Shown piece by piece: positions 46,934 to 54,802 of a stretch of 64,000 bases of DNA. Under the pieces are notes generated by a model. It saw only the letters and a list, made by a program, of their open reading frames with translations. It was not told the origin of the DNA and searched no databases. The DNA lies in the NCBI GenBank assembly GCA_900110395.1, contig FODP01000009.1, forward strand, positions 186,001 through 250,000, given 5' to 3'. The DNA comes from Rhodospirillales bacterium URHD0017. Its GTDB lineage: Bacteria > Pseudomonadota > Alphaproteobacteria > Reyranellales > Reyranellaceae. Each line of letters begins with the position of its first letter. Positions within the stretch are counted from its first letter, which is position 1. Made by a program: the position numbers and the translations under genes.

Positions 46934-47416
46934 TTACGCGAACCAATCGACCACCCGCTCGGTGATGTCCTCGACCTGATCCTCCGGAATCACCCGTCCG
47001 CGGGCCGAGATTCCCGCTGCATGCACGGTTTCCGGGTCGCCCGAGACCAGGGGGTGCCACCAGTAGAGGTCCTGCTTCAAGTGGACCAGCCGGTAGCCAC
47101 AGGTCTTGGGCAGCCAGTCCATCTTGGCCACCACCTTTGGGGTCAGCTGGATGCAGTCCGGCACGATCTTCTTGCGGTTCTTGTAGTCCCGGCAGCGGGC
47201 GGTCTTGGGGTCCAGAAGCTTGCAGCAGGTGTCGGTCTGGGCGAGCTCGCCGGTGCCCTCGTATTCGAGCTTGTTGACGCAGCACATGCCGCAGCCGTCG
47301 CAGAGCGATTCCCACTCCTGCTGGGACATCTGGGCCAGGGTCTTGCGCTTCCAGAACGGCAGCTCCTGCTGCGCAGCGGCGCGACGGGCCCGGCGGACGA
47401 AGGACTTAGCGGCCAT
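46934..47416 (-). CDS. YcgN/UPF0260 family cysteine-cluster protein
   Basis: The 160-aa protein has LCDGCGMCCVNKLEYEGTGE, DTCCKLLDPKTARCRDYKNR, VPDCIQLTP and WLPKTCGYRL, the eight-cysteine pattern of the UPF0260 (YcgN) zinc/iron-chelating-cluster family. The function is unknown. Its start overlaps the end of meaB by 11 nt, so it is co-transcribed with it. Confidence 0.9.
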   Translation of the reverse strand: MAAKSFVRRARRAAAQQELPFWKRKTLAQMSQQEWESLCDGCGMCCVNKLEYEGTGELAQTDTCCKLLDPKTARCRDYKNRKKIVPDCIQLTPKVVAKMDWLPKTCGYRLVHLKQDLYWWHPLVSGDPETVHAAGISARGRVIPEDQVEDITERVVDWFA

Positions 47417-48377
47417 GAAATGCTTTTAGCATAAGACGGGCCGCGGCGGCGGGGGTTGTGCGGCCGGCCTCGACGTCCCGCTCCAGGCCCGGAACCAGCT
47501 TCTTGACCCCCCCATGCTTGCGCAACTCGGCCAGCAAGGTTTCCCCCACCTCGTTCCACATCCAGGCGCGGGCCTGGTCGGCGCGGCGGCGGGCCACGCC
47601 CTTGTCGCCCACGGCCGTCATGAAGCGCTCGATGACCTGCCACACCTCCGTCACGCCATCGCCGGTGAGGGCCGATGCGGTCGCAACCTCCGGCGTCCAG
47701 CCCGCCGTCGGCGAGCGCAGCATGCGCAGCGCATGTTGATAGTCCGACGCCGAGCGCCTGGCCGTCGCCAAAAGGTCGCCATCGGCCTTGTTGACCACGA
47801 TCAGATCGGCGAGCTCGATGACACCGCGCTTGATGCCCTGCAGGTCGTCGCCGCCCGCCGGCAGCAGCAGGACGATGAACATGTCGACCATATCGGCGAC
47901 GGCAGTCTCCGACTGGCCGACGCCCACGGTCTCGACGATCACCGTGTCGAAGCCTGCGGCCTCCACGAGCAGCATGGTCTCGCGCGTGCGCCGCGCCACG
48001 CCGCCCAGGGTGGCGCCCGCGGGCGAGGGCCGGATGAAGGCGGCGTTGCGGCGCGACAGCTCCTCCATGCGCGTCTTGTCACCCAGGATCGAGCCGCCGC
48101 CGCGCTTGGACGAGGGATCGATGGCGAGCACGGCAAGCGAGCGGCCCTGCTCCAGCAGCGACAGGCCGAAGCGCTCGATGAAGGTCGACTTGCCGACACC
48201 CGGAACACCGGTGATGCCGAGCCGCACCGACTTGCCGGCGTGCGGCAGCAGCGCGCCCAGCAGCATATCGGCTCGCTCGCGATGGTCCGAGCGCGTCGAT
48301 TCGATCAGGGTGATGGCTTGGGCAAGGGCGCGGCGGTCGCCGGCGAGCAGCGGCTTGAGCAGCGGGTCGACTGTCAT
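47406..48377 (-). CDS. meaB: Methylmalonyl-CoA mutase-associated GTPase MeaB
   Basis: The 323-aa G3E P-loop GTPase has Walker A GITGVPGVGKSTFIERFGLS, the metal/switch region IDPSSKRGGGSILGDKTRM, the base-recognition NKAD in LIVVNKADGDLLATA, and QSETAVADMVD. MeaB protects and loads adenosylcobalamin on methylmalonyl-CoA mutase. No mutase gene is in the window, but cobST nearby shows cobalamin synthesis. It lies 15 nt after the MFS gene. Confidence 0.93.
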   Translation of the reverse strand: MTVDPLLKPLLAGDRRALAQAITLIESTRSDHRERADMLLGALLPHAGKSVRLGITGVPGVGKSTFIERFGLSLLEQGRSLAVLAIDPSSKRGGGSILGDKTRMEELSRRNAAFIRPSPAGATLGGVARRTRETMLLVEAAGFDTVIVETVGVGQSETAVADMVDMFIVLLLPAGGDDLQGIKRGVIELADLIVVNKADGDLLATARRSASDYQHALRMLRSPTAGWTPEVATASALTGDGVTEVWQVIERFMTAVGDKGVARRRADQARAWMWNEVGETLLAELRKHGGVKKLVPGLERDVEAGRTTPAAAARLMLKAFHGR

Positions 48378-48392
48378 GCTGCGGCAGCCTTA

Positions 48393-49553
48393 TCAGCGGC
48401 GTCGGTGGAATGCCAGCAAAGCCGCGAGAGCCGCGATCGAATAGAAGACCGCGAGCGTCCAGCCGAGGCCGGGATCGCCGACCGCGTCCATCGCCGCCCC
48501 CGCGAGCGGCCGGCCGACCAGGCCACCCAGGATGTAGAGCATGCTGAAGGCGGTGTTGGCGCGGGCGATGTCGCCGCCGCCGATGCGCTGGCCGAGCAGC
48601 GCCAGCCCGACGGGGTAGATCGCAAACGACAGCCCGCCCCACAGCGCGATCACGGCGATGACCGCGAGCGACTGCGCCGAGACAGCCGACAGCAGGATGA
48701 CCAACAGGGTGCTGGCGAACGCGCAGCCCGCGAGCACGGCGCGCCGGTCGAAATGGTCGGCCATCCAGCCGATCGGCCATTGCAGGACGACGTTGCCGAG
48801 GACGAAGGCCGAAAGCCACAGCGCGCCGATTTCGGCCGACACGCCGGCACCGACGGCATAGACCGGCAGGAAGCTGAAGGCGATCTGCTCGCCCAAGCCG
48901 CAGCAGAAAGCCGCCAGCATGGCGAGCGGCGCCAGGAACACGACCTGCAGGTAGCCGCTGTCCTCGGCATGCTCGATCTTCGGTGCGGTCCTCCAGTGAG
49001 GCAGCAACGGGATGGCGACCAGCAACGCCAGGATGGCACTGGTGATGAACGGGCGCGGCCCGTAGACGCCGACGATCTGCAGCACGAACGGCCCCAGCGC
49101 CAGCCCGAGCGCCACCAGCATGGAATAGAGCGCCATGACGCGGCCGCGTCGCTTCTCCTCGACGACGACGTTCATCCAGATCTCGCTCACCACCCAGGGA
49201 ATGCCGCCCGTGACGCCGTGCAGGAGAGTCAGGATGAACCACACCACAACGCTGTCGGTCAGCGTGTAGGCAACAGTGATCGCCGAGCCCGCGACCACGG
49301 CGCCGACGATGAACGGCACCGCGCCCCAGCGCGCGGCGAGCCGCGGGATGTGCGAGGCCGTGGCCAACATGCCAACCCCCCAGGCAGCGGCGACGATGCC
49401 GATGGTGAGCTTGTCGTGGCCCATCCGCTCGAGCGCCAGCGGCACCAGCGGCATGGCCGTGCCGGCCTGCAGGCCGATCGCCGCACAGGCGGCGAAGACA
49501 GGCAGCAGGGAACGCCAGGACCCGGCGGCGATGGCTCCGCTAATCGGCGACAC
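48393..49553 (-). CDS. MFS transporter
   Basis: The 386-aa protein with about 12 hydrophobic segments includes GVGMLATASHIPRLAARWG (loop 2-3 motif) and EEKRRGRVMALYSMLVALGL, typical of the major facilitator superfamily YcaD-like branch. The GTG at 49551-49553 overlaps the end of the upstream ABC exporter by 14 nt, so the longer frame is rejected. The substrate is unknown. It is part of an ABC-MFS-meaB-ycgN operon. Confidence 0.85.
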   Translation of the reverse strand: MSPISGAIAAGSWRSLLPVFAACAAIGLQAGTAMPLVPLALERMGHDKLTIGIVAAAWGVGMLATASHIPRLAARWGAVPFIVGAVVAGSAITVAYTLTDSVVVWFILTLLHGVTGGIPWVVSEIWMNVVVEEKRRGRVMALYSMLVALGLALGPFVLQIVGVYGPRPFITSAILALLVAIPLLPHWRTAPKIEHAEDSGYLQVVFLAPLAMLAAFCCGLGEQIAFSFLPVYAVGAGVSAEIGALWLSAFVLGNVVLQWPIGWMADHFDRRAVLAGCAFASTLLVILLSAVSAQSLAVIAVIALWGGLSFAIYPVGLALLGQRIGGGDIARANTAFSMLYILGGLVGRPLAGAAMDAVGDPGLGWTLAVFYSIAALAALLAFHRRR

Positions 49554-51417
49554 GCAGATGCCCCTCGGCGCGGAACGAGGATGGTTCCTCTTCCCCCACG
49601 ACGTGACGCTCGGCCTCGCGGGCGGCCTCCTGCTGGCGGCGCCACATGTCGGCATAGAGCCCGTCGCGGGCCAGCAGCTCGCCATGGCGGCCGCGCTCGG
49701 CGACGCGGCCGCGGTCGAGCACGATGATCTCGTCGGCGTTGATGATGGTCGACAGCCGATGGGCGATGACCACGGTGGTGCGGCCGCGGCTCACCTCTTC
49801 CAGCGAGCGCTGGATCTCCTGCTCGGTGCGCGTGTCGAGCGCACTGGTCGCCTCGTCGAACAACAGGATGCTGGGGTTCTTCAGGATGGTGCGGGCGATC
49901 GCGACACGCTGCTTCTCGCCGCCCGACAGCTTCAAGCCGCGCTCGCCAACGGCCGATTCATAGCCCTGCGGCAGGGCCATGATGAAGTCGTGGATGCGTG
50001 CCAGCCGCGCCGCCTGCTCGACTTCCTCGCGCGTGGCGCCGGGCCGGCCGTAGCAGATGTTGTAGTAGATCGTGTCGTTGAACAGCACGGTGTCCTGCGG
50101 CACCACGCCGATCGCCGCCCGCAGGCTCGCCTGCGTGACGTCACGGATATCCTGGCCGTCGATCCGCACGGTGCCGGCGGCAACGTCGTAGAAGCGGAAC
50201 AGGATGCGCGAGACCGTCGACTTGCCGGCGCCGCTCGAGCCGACGATCGCCACCGTGTCGCCCGGCGCCACGCGGAAGCTGACATCGTGCAGGATCGGCC
50301 GCGCCTGCTCGTAGTGGAAGTCGACATGGTCAAACACGATCTCGCCGCCTGCCACCTTCAGCGCCGGAGCGCCGGGCTTGTCGGCGATCTCGGTCCTGAT
50401 GTCCATCAGGCCGAACATGCTCTCCATGTTGACCAGCGCATTCCTGATCTCGCGATAGGCGAAGCCCAGCATGTTCAAGGGCATGTAGAGCTGGATCAGG
50501 AAGGCGTTGACCGCCACGAAGTCGCCCAGCGTCATGGTGCCGGCCTTCACGCCGTAGCCCGCCATGACCATGACCGCGACCAGCCCGCAGGAGATGATGG
50601 CGCCCTGCCCGACGTTGAGCAGCGACAAGGTGCGGCTGGAGCGGATGGCGGCCTGCTCGTAGCGGCGGCGGCCGACATCGAAGCGGCGCGCCTCGTGCTC
50701 CTCGTTGCCGAAGTACTTCACGGTTTCGTAGTTGAGCAGACTGTCGATCGCCTTGGCGTTGGCCTCGGTGTCGGCATCGTTCATGCGACGCACGAATTTG
50801 ATGCGCCATTCGGAGAGGGTGACCGAAAAGACGATGTAGCCGCCGACGGCCGCCAGCGTCACTGCCGAGAAGCGCCAGTCATAGAGGTTCCACAGCACCA
50901 CGCCGACCAGCAGGATCTCGAACAGGGTCGGCAGGATGTTGAAGGTGGTGAAGCGGATCAGGAACTCCATGCCGTTGGTGCCGCGCTCGATGACACGGCT
51001 GAGGCCACCGGTCTGGCGCTCGAGATGGAAGCGCAGCGACAACGCATGGAGATGGTGGAATACCTTGAGCGCGATGTTGCGGATGGCGCGCTGCGAGACC
51101 GGCGCGAAGATGGCGTCGCGCAATTCGCCGAACGCCTGCGCCAGGACGCGGGCCACGCCATAGGCCAGGATCAGGGCGACCGGGACGGCCACGGCCTGGG
51201 CCGTGGGCTCGCCCAGGGCGTCGACGGCGTGCTTGTAGAGCACCGGCACGTAGACGTTGGTGACCTTGGCCACGATCAGCAGGGCCATCGCCACGACGAC
51301 ACGGCAGCGCAGGCCGGTCTCGCCCTCCGGCCATAGATAATGACCGACCACGCGCAAAACGGCCCCGGTGCGCCTCAAACCGAGCTTGGGAACGCCATGT
51401 TTGGCGGCTAGCGACAT
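49540..51417 (-). CDS. Atm1-type ABC exporter (permease fused to ATPase)
   Basis: The 625-aa half-transporter has six membrane segments (about 30-320, with GLSRVIERGTNGMEFLIRF, typical of Atm1/HMT1), then an ATPase domain with Walker A VGSSGAGKSTVSRILFRFYD, signature LKLSGGEKQRVAIARTIL, Walker B ILLFDEATSALDTRTEQ and H-loop VIAHRLSTI. Atm1-like proteins export glutathione-metal or glutathione-polysulfide conjugates and give metal tolerance. It is divergent from the DUF3108 gene. Confidence 0.92.
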   Translation of the reverse strand: MSLAAKHGVPKLGLRRTGAVLRVVGHYLWPEGETGLRCRVVVAMALLIVAKVTNVYVPVLYKHAVDALGEPTAQAVAVPVALILAYGVARVLAQAFGELRDAIFAPVSQRAIRNIALKVFHHLHALSLRFHLERQTGGLSRVIERGTNGMEFLIRFTTFNILPTLFEILLVGVVLWNLYDWRFSAVTLAAVGGYIVFSVTLSEWRIKFVRRMNDADTEANAKAIDSLLNYETVKYFGNEEHEARRFDVGRRRYEQAAIRSSRTLSLLNVGQGAIISCGLVAVMVMAGYGVKAGTMTLGDFVAVNAFLIQLYMPLNMLGFAYREIRNALVNMESMFGLMDIRTEIADKPGAPALKVAGGEIVFDHVDFHYEQARPILHDVSFRVAPGDTVAIVGSSGAGKSTVSRILFRFYDVAAGTVRIDGQDIRDVTQASLRAAIGVVPQDTVLFNDTIYYNICYGRPGATREEVEQAARLARIHDFIMALPQGYESAVGERGLKLSGGEKQRVAIARTILKNPSILLFDEATSALDTRTEQEIQRSLEEVSRGRTTVVIAHRLSTIINADEIIVLDRGRVAERGRHGELLARDGLYADMWRRQQEAAREAERHVVGEEEPSSFRAEGHLRVAD

Positions 51418-51522
51418 CAGTGCAAATGCCTTTCGGGCGCGCGAGAGTTCAGTAGCGTGGGGGGCGATGGCCTTCTATCGTGGACATACGGCCGAAGTAA
51501 GCCCCCGGTGGGAAGGGATTTC

Positions 51523-52347
51523 ATGAGATTTCGTAGGGCCTTCATAGTCTTGGCCGCGTGTTTGGCGCCACCCGCCGTGGCCGCAGCCCAGGACGCCCGC
51601 CAGGTCGACATCGCCTATGAAATCACCTTCGCGGGCATTTCCGGCTTCCGCATCGACGTCACCGCCCGCTTCAACGGCTCGAACTACGACGTCGAGTCCA
51701 CCACCTTCAAGGAGGGCATGCTGAAGGCCGTCACCATGAACTACTTCGGCCGCAACCGCGCCTGGGGCGGCTTCTCCACTCGGGGCGCGCAGCCGGCCGC
51801 GGGATCGCTCTCGATCAACGTCGACGGCAAGCCGCGCACCTGGATCGCCCAGTACGGCAACGCGGGCTTCCTGCAGGAGACCCACAACCCGGTCTGGAAG
51901 CCGACGCCGCAGCAGACGATCAGCGACGCCGACCGCAGGGACTCGCTCGATCCCTTGACGGCCGCGCTCAGCGTCGGCCTTGCCGGTGATGCCGCCTGCG
52001 ACAAGACCGTGCGCAGCAACGACGGCAAGCGCCGCATCGACGTGCTGTTCCGCAAGATCGGCATGGAGCCCGCGGCCGCCACGGGCATTCCAGGTGCGGT
52101 CGGCGACGTGCTGGTCTGCGAGATCTACACCAAGCGAGTCGCCGGCGAGTTCGACGAGGCGCCCAAGGAAGCCGAGACCGAACGCGAGCGGCCGGTCAGG
52201 ATCTGGCTGGCGCGCTTCGACAACACGCAGATCCGCTATCCCGGCAAGCTCGAGGCGCAGACCCTGTTCGCCACCATCCGCGGCAAGGTCCTGTCGTTCC
52301 GCGAGCGGCCGATGACGCCTGAAGAAGCTGCTGCCATCCGGCGCTGA
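51523..52347 (+). CDS. DUF3108 family exported protein
   Basis: The 274-aa protein has a signal peptide (about 1-23, FRRAFIVLAACLAPPAVAAA) and the DUF3108 pattern: VDIAYEITFAGISGFRIDVT, YDVESTTFKEGMLKAV, SLDPLTAALSVGLAGDAACD, DVLFRKIGM. The family is a periplasmic beta-rich fold of unknown role. GGAAGGGA precedes the ATG at 51523, so the 22-codon upstream extension is rejected. Confidence 0.88.
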   Translation: MRFRRAFIVLAACLAPPAVAAAQDARQVDIAYEITFAGISGFRIDVTARFNGSNYDVESTTFKEGMLKAVTMNYFGRNRAWGGFSTRGAQPAAGSLSINVDGKPRTWIAQYGNAGFLQETHNPVWKPTPQQTISDADRRDSLDPLTAALSVGLAGDAACDKTVRSNDGKRRIDVLFRKIGMEPAAATGIPGAVGDVLVCEIYTKRVAGEFDEAPKEAETERERPVRIWLARFDNTQIRYPGKLEAQTLFATIRGKVLSFRERPMTPEEAAAIRR

Positions 52348-52645
52348 AAAGGCGACACGATCCGATTCAGGATCGCGTTCGCTGCGAACCGCAGGACTGT
52401 CGTCCAACCTCCTGCTCCATCGATCCAATCGGCCGTTGCCAGCGGTGCCAGCCTGTCGCGTCGATCGCGACGGGTGCGACAGTCGCTTTTCCGTCGAACG
52501 AAGCACGCCGCTAGAATAACCTAAGTTATTATCGGTTGTGGCGGCCCGTCTTGTCCAGGTCTTCTTTCCAGCCCGCCCTGGTCGCCCGAAGGGCCGGTAG
52601 CGTCATGAGCGATCGGCGGCCTATGCCTCGCTGACCATCGCCTCA
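52348..52645. other. 298-nt gap between DUF3108 and the low-oxygen island
   Basis: I see no convincing gene here. It contains one inverted repeat, AATAAC-CTAA-GTTATT (52515-52530), in an AT-rich spot, and this marks the boundary between core genes and the FixLJ/FixK island. Minus-strand frames that run in from the next gene are shadows. Confidence 0.5.
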
Positions 52646-53020
52646 TCAGCTGCGGGCGCGCTCCAACAGTCCGTCGTTGGTGGGCCGGTCCATGGTCGAG
52701 ACGCCCACGAGGCGTCGGCAGAGCCCGGCGATATGGCCGTCGCGGGTTTTGTACTTCTCGAGATAGTCGACAAGGTCCTGCCTGGTGCCGTCGGGGCCAG
52801 TCAAGTACCACGTGCGCGTGCCGCGAAGCGAGTCGATGACGCGATCAAAAAAGTCGAAGTCGGCGGCAGGGCGACCCGCGTGCATCGATCCAGCCTTGTG
52901 GCTCACCTTGAGGCAGGGACTGTCGGCGCGGAGCTGGAGTTGGTCGACCTCGTCAGCGCCGAACCTGAAAACGCTGGCTTCGCAGGAATCCATCCACACT
53001 ATCGCTCGACTGCGGGGCAT
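52646..53020 (-). CDS. eRF1 domain 3-like 'translational machinery' family protein
   Basis: The 124-aa protein starts MPRSRAIVWMDSCEASVFRF and contains LKVSHKAGSMHAGRPAADFD, FDRVIDSLRGTRTWYLTGPD, DLVDYLEKY and VGVSTMDRPTNDGLLERA. This matches a small family annotated as translational-machinery proteins, related to the third domain of archaeo-eukaryotic release factor 1/Dom34. GGAAGAG precedes the ATG. A perfect FixK/FNR box lies 64.5 nt upstream of the start (box centre), so it is expected to rise under low oxygen. The molecular role is unknown. Confidence 0.75.
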   Translation of the reverse strand: MPRSRAIVWMDSCEASVFRFGADEVDQLQLRADSPCLKVSHKAGSMHAGRPAADFDFFDRVIDSLRGTRTWYLTGPDGTRQDLVDYLEKYKTRDGHIAGLCRRLVGVSTMDRPTNDGLLERARS

Positions 53021-53077
53021 TGTCTCTTCCACGACGTTTACAGCAAGCGAGCGTCGCGCGGCACAGGCCACGAGGCC

Positions 53078-53091
53078 TTGATCTGGATCAA
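53078..53091 (-). promoter_or_regulatory. FixK/FNR box for the eRF1-like gene
   Basis: TTGATCTGGATCAA matches TTGAT-N4-ATCAA perfectly. The centre is 64.5 nt upstream of the eRF1-like start. A class II promoter would start transcription about 23 nt before the ATG. The box lies 27 nt beyond the 3' end of the kinase gene. Confidence 0.85.
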
Positions 53092-53118
53092 GGGCAAGCC
53101 TGCCGCGTCTGGCGTGCC

Positions 53119-53895
53119 CTACGAGGTCGATGCCGAGTCGCGGTCCGCCAGCGGGAGGGTGAACGAGAATATCGTGCCGCCCTCGGGATTGGGGAGCGCG
53201 ACGAGCTCCCCTCCATGCCCCGCGACGATCGAGTGGCAGATCGAGAGCCCGACACCCATGCCCTGCGACTTGGTGGTGACGAACGGCTGGAACAGTCGCT
53301 CCGCCACCGTCGGGGCAAGACCTGGTCCGGTGTCGACGATGCGCACGATGATCTGCCGAGCGTCGGCCGTCTGCTCGGCCGTGACGGTCAGCTCCCGGCG
53401 CGGGCTATGCTCCATCGCCTCGATCGCATTGCGCATCAGGTTCACGATCACCTGCTGGATCTGGATCTTGTCGACCGGCACCGCCGGCAGCCGGGCGGCA
53501 GCCTGCAGGCGCACCGTCACGCCGCGCTCGCGCGCGCCGACCAGGGCGATGGCGCTGCCCTCTTCGATCAGCTTCGCGACATCCTCGGCCTCGAGCTCGG
53601 GGTCGCCCTTCTTGATGAAAGTGCGCAGGCGGCGGAGGATCTGCGAGGCGCGCTCGACCTGGCGGGCCGCGTGAGCGAGCGCCTCGTCGATGCGCCCGGC
53701 TTCTCCCGGATCACGCCGGGCGCCGAGCCGCCGGGCCGCCTGGAGATAATTCGAGGCGGCGGCAAGCGGCTGGTTTATCTCGTGCGCCAACGCCGATGCC
53801 ATCTGGCCCATCTCGCTTACCCGCGAGACGTGCGACAGCTCGGCCTGCAGCTCCTGCAGGCGCTGGCGCGTGCGCTGCCTTTCGCTGATGCGCAT
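53119..53895 (-). CDS. FixL-like sensor kinase without a PAS domain
   Basis: The 258-aa histidine kinase begins MRISERQRTRQRLQELQAEL, the exact point where FixL proteins leave their PAS domain. It has a HisKA domain with phospho-acceptor His38 (MASALAHEINQPLAAASNYL), IQIQQVIVNLMRNAIEAMEH (N box), DTGPGLAPTVAERLFQPFVT and TKSQGMGVGLSICHSIVAGH (G boxes). No sensor domain or membrane segment precedes it. A longer start at 53982 adds 29 residues of atypical composition. It is either a natural sensor-less kinase or a decayed FixL paralogue. Confidence 0.8.
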   Translation of the reverse strand: MRISERQRTRQRLQELQAELSHVSRVSEMGQMASALAHEINQPLAAASNYLQAARRLGARRDPGEAGRIDEALAHAARQVERASQILRRLRTFIKKGDPELEAEDVAKLIEEGSAIALVGARERGVTVRLQAAARLPAVPVDKIQIQQVIVNLMRNAIEAMEHSPRRELTVTAEQTADARQIIVRIVDTGPGLAPTVAERLFQPFVTTKSQGMGVGLSICHSIVAGHGGELVALPNPEGGTIFSFTLPLADRDSASTS

Positions 53896-54073
53896 CGGCG
53901 CCGATGTTGTGCTCGAGTGGCGCGAACCGCTCCTGCATCTGGCGGCGGCCTGCTGGGCTGGTGCATTCCTCGGGTTCGCCATGCTGTATGCGCCCGTCCT
54001 GTGCCTGCCACGTCGGGCTCATCGCCCTTAGCGTTGCCCAAACGTCGACACGCTGCGGAAGATGTCGGCGTCG

Positions 54074-54352
54074 CTACGTGATCACGAACAGCAGGCGGCG
54101 GACCGTGCGGTCTGCTGCGCCGCCGGGCAATTGCTCGGCCGGTCGTGGCTGCGGGATCGGCGCGCCGGTGAGGATCAGGTTGCGCACGCAGGCGCGAGCC
54201 TCGCGGAACAGCCGGTCGACGACCTCCTTCTCGGTGCAGCCGTCGGCCGTCACGCCGGCGAGGTCGGGAACCCAGCCGCGGAAATATCCTTCTGCGGCTC
54301 GTTCGATGATCGCGTAGTAGCAGGCATCCACGGCGTCCTCCGTGCCGAGCAT
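54074..54352 (-). CDS. HicB-like protein without a HicA partner
   Basis: The 92-aa protein has YYAIIERAAEGYFRGWVPDL, AGVTADGCTEKEVVDRLFRE and ARACVRNLILTG, the HicB antitoxin-type RNase-H-like fold. No HicA-like small RNA-binding toxin is next to it, and the C-terminal DNA-binding part is absent. The start is ATG 54352 or an internal GTG at 54331. The latter fits better with the FixK box, whose centre lies only 31.5 nt from the ATG. Confidence 0.65.
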   Translation of the reverse strand: MLGTEDAVDACYYAIIERAAEGYFRGWVPDLAGVTADGCTEKEVVDRLFREARACVRNLILTGAPIPQPRPAEQLPGGAADRTVRRLLFVIT

Positions 54353-54376
54353 AGGCCTGCGCCAGCATGTCTCCGT

Positions 54377-54390
54377 TTGATCTGGATCAA
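54377..54390 (+). promoter_or_regulatory. FixK/FNR box between the hicB-like gene and a small ORF
   Basis: TTGATCTGGATCAA is a perfect consensus and identical to the box at 53078-53091. The centre is 56.5 nt upstream of the small membrane ORF start at 54440. Divergent use toward the hicB-like gene is possible only with its internal GTG start. Confidence 0.85.
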
Positions 54391-54439
54391 TCGCGGCAGC
54401 GTCGAGTTGCGCCACGCTTCCGGGGCGATGGAGACACCG

Positions 54440-54568
54440 ATGACGACCAATCAGTTCTATTTCGTCCTTCTCGTGCTTGCTTCCTTCTCGGGCTTCGGGT
54501 TCTTCCTGGCCGCCAGCTACGTGCGCTACCGCCGCTGGCTGGCGAAGCAGCCCAACCAACTGCTCTGA
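54440..54568 (+). CDS. Small membrane protein, 42 aa, FixK-box controlled
   Basis: The frame reads MTTNQFYFVLLVLASFSGFG, continues FFLAASYVRYRRWLAK and ends QPNQLL. It is a single hydrophobic helix followed by a basic cytoplasmic tail. GGAG lies 6 nt before this ATG; an in-frame ATG 4 codons upstream (54428) is less well placed. A perfect FixK/FNR box precedes it. Small helices of this type occur as accessory subunits of respiratory oxidases, but no family is assigned. Confidence 0.65.
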   Translation: MTTNQFYFVLLVLASFSGFGFFLAASYVRYRRWLAKQPNQLL

Positions 54569-54732
54569 CCACGGCGCCGCGAGCCCATCAGCAGCCGGCC
54601 AGGTGACAGGACGCCGGGGCTGCGCCCGCCAGGCGATGCTATTCGCCACGCGTCTGCGGGGCCGTACTCGACATCTGCGATCACCTGTCCCGGCACGAAT
54701 GGTCCCGATGCCGCCCGCGGCGGCGGGAAGGC

Positions 54733-54746
54733 TTGACCTGCATCAA
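54733..54746 (+). promoter_or_regulatory. FixK/FNR box for the uspA-hemN operon
   Basis: TTGACCTGCATCAA (TTGAC-N4-ATCAA, one deviation from consensus) is centred 63.5 nt upstream of the uspA start. The remaining 234-nt gap (54569-54802) shows no gene. Confidence 0.8.
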
Positions 54747-54802
54747 GGCCAACGGCGTCGCCTGCGCCATCCTGCGCCGCATCACCACGACAGGAGACGG
54801 CC

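Noticed and set aside
52521..52811. Minus-strand frame of about 96 codons
   Set aside because: It overlaps the better supported eRF1-like gene and has Arg/Pro-rich shadow composition.
54074..54568. HicAB toxin-antitoxin module
   Set aside because: Only the HicB-like part is present; the opposite small frame is a membrane helix and not a HicA-type domain.
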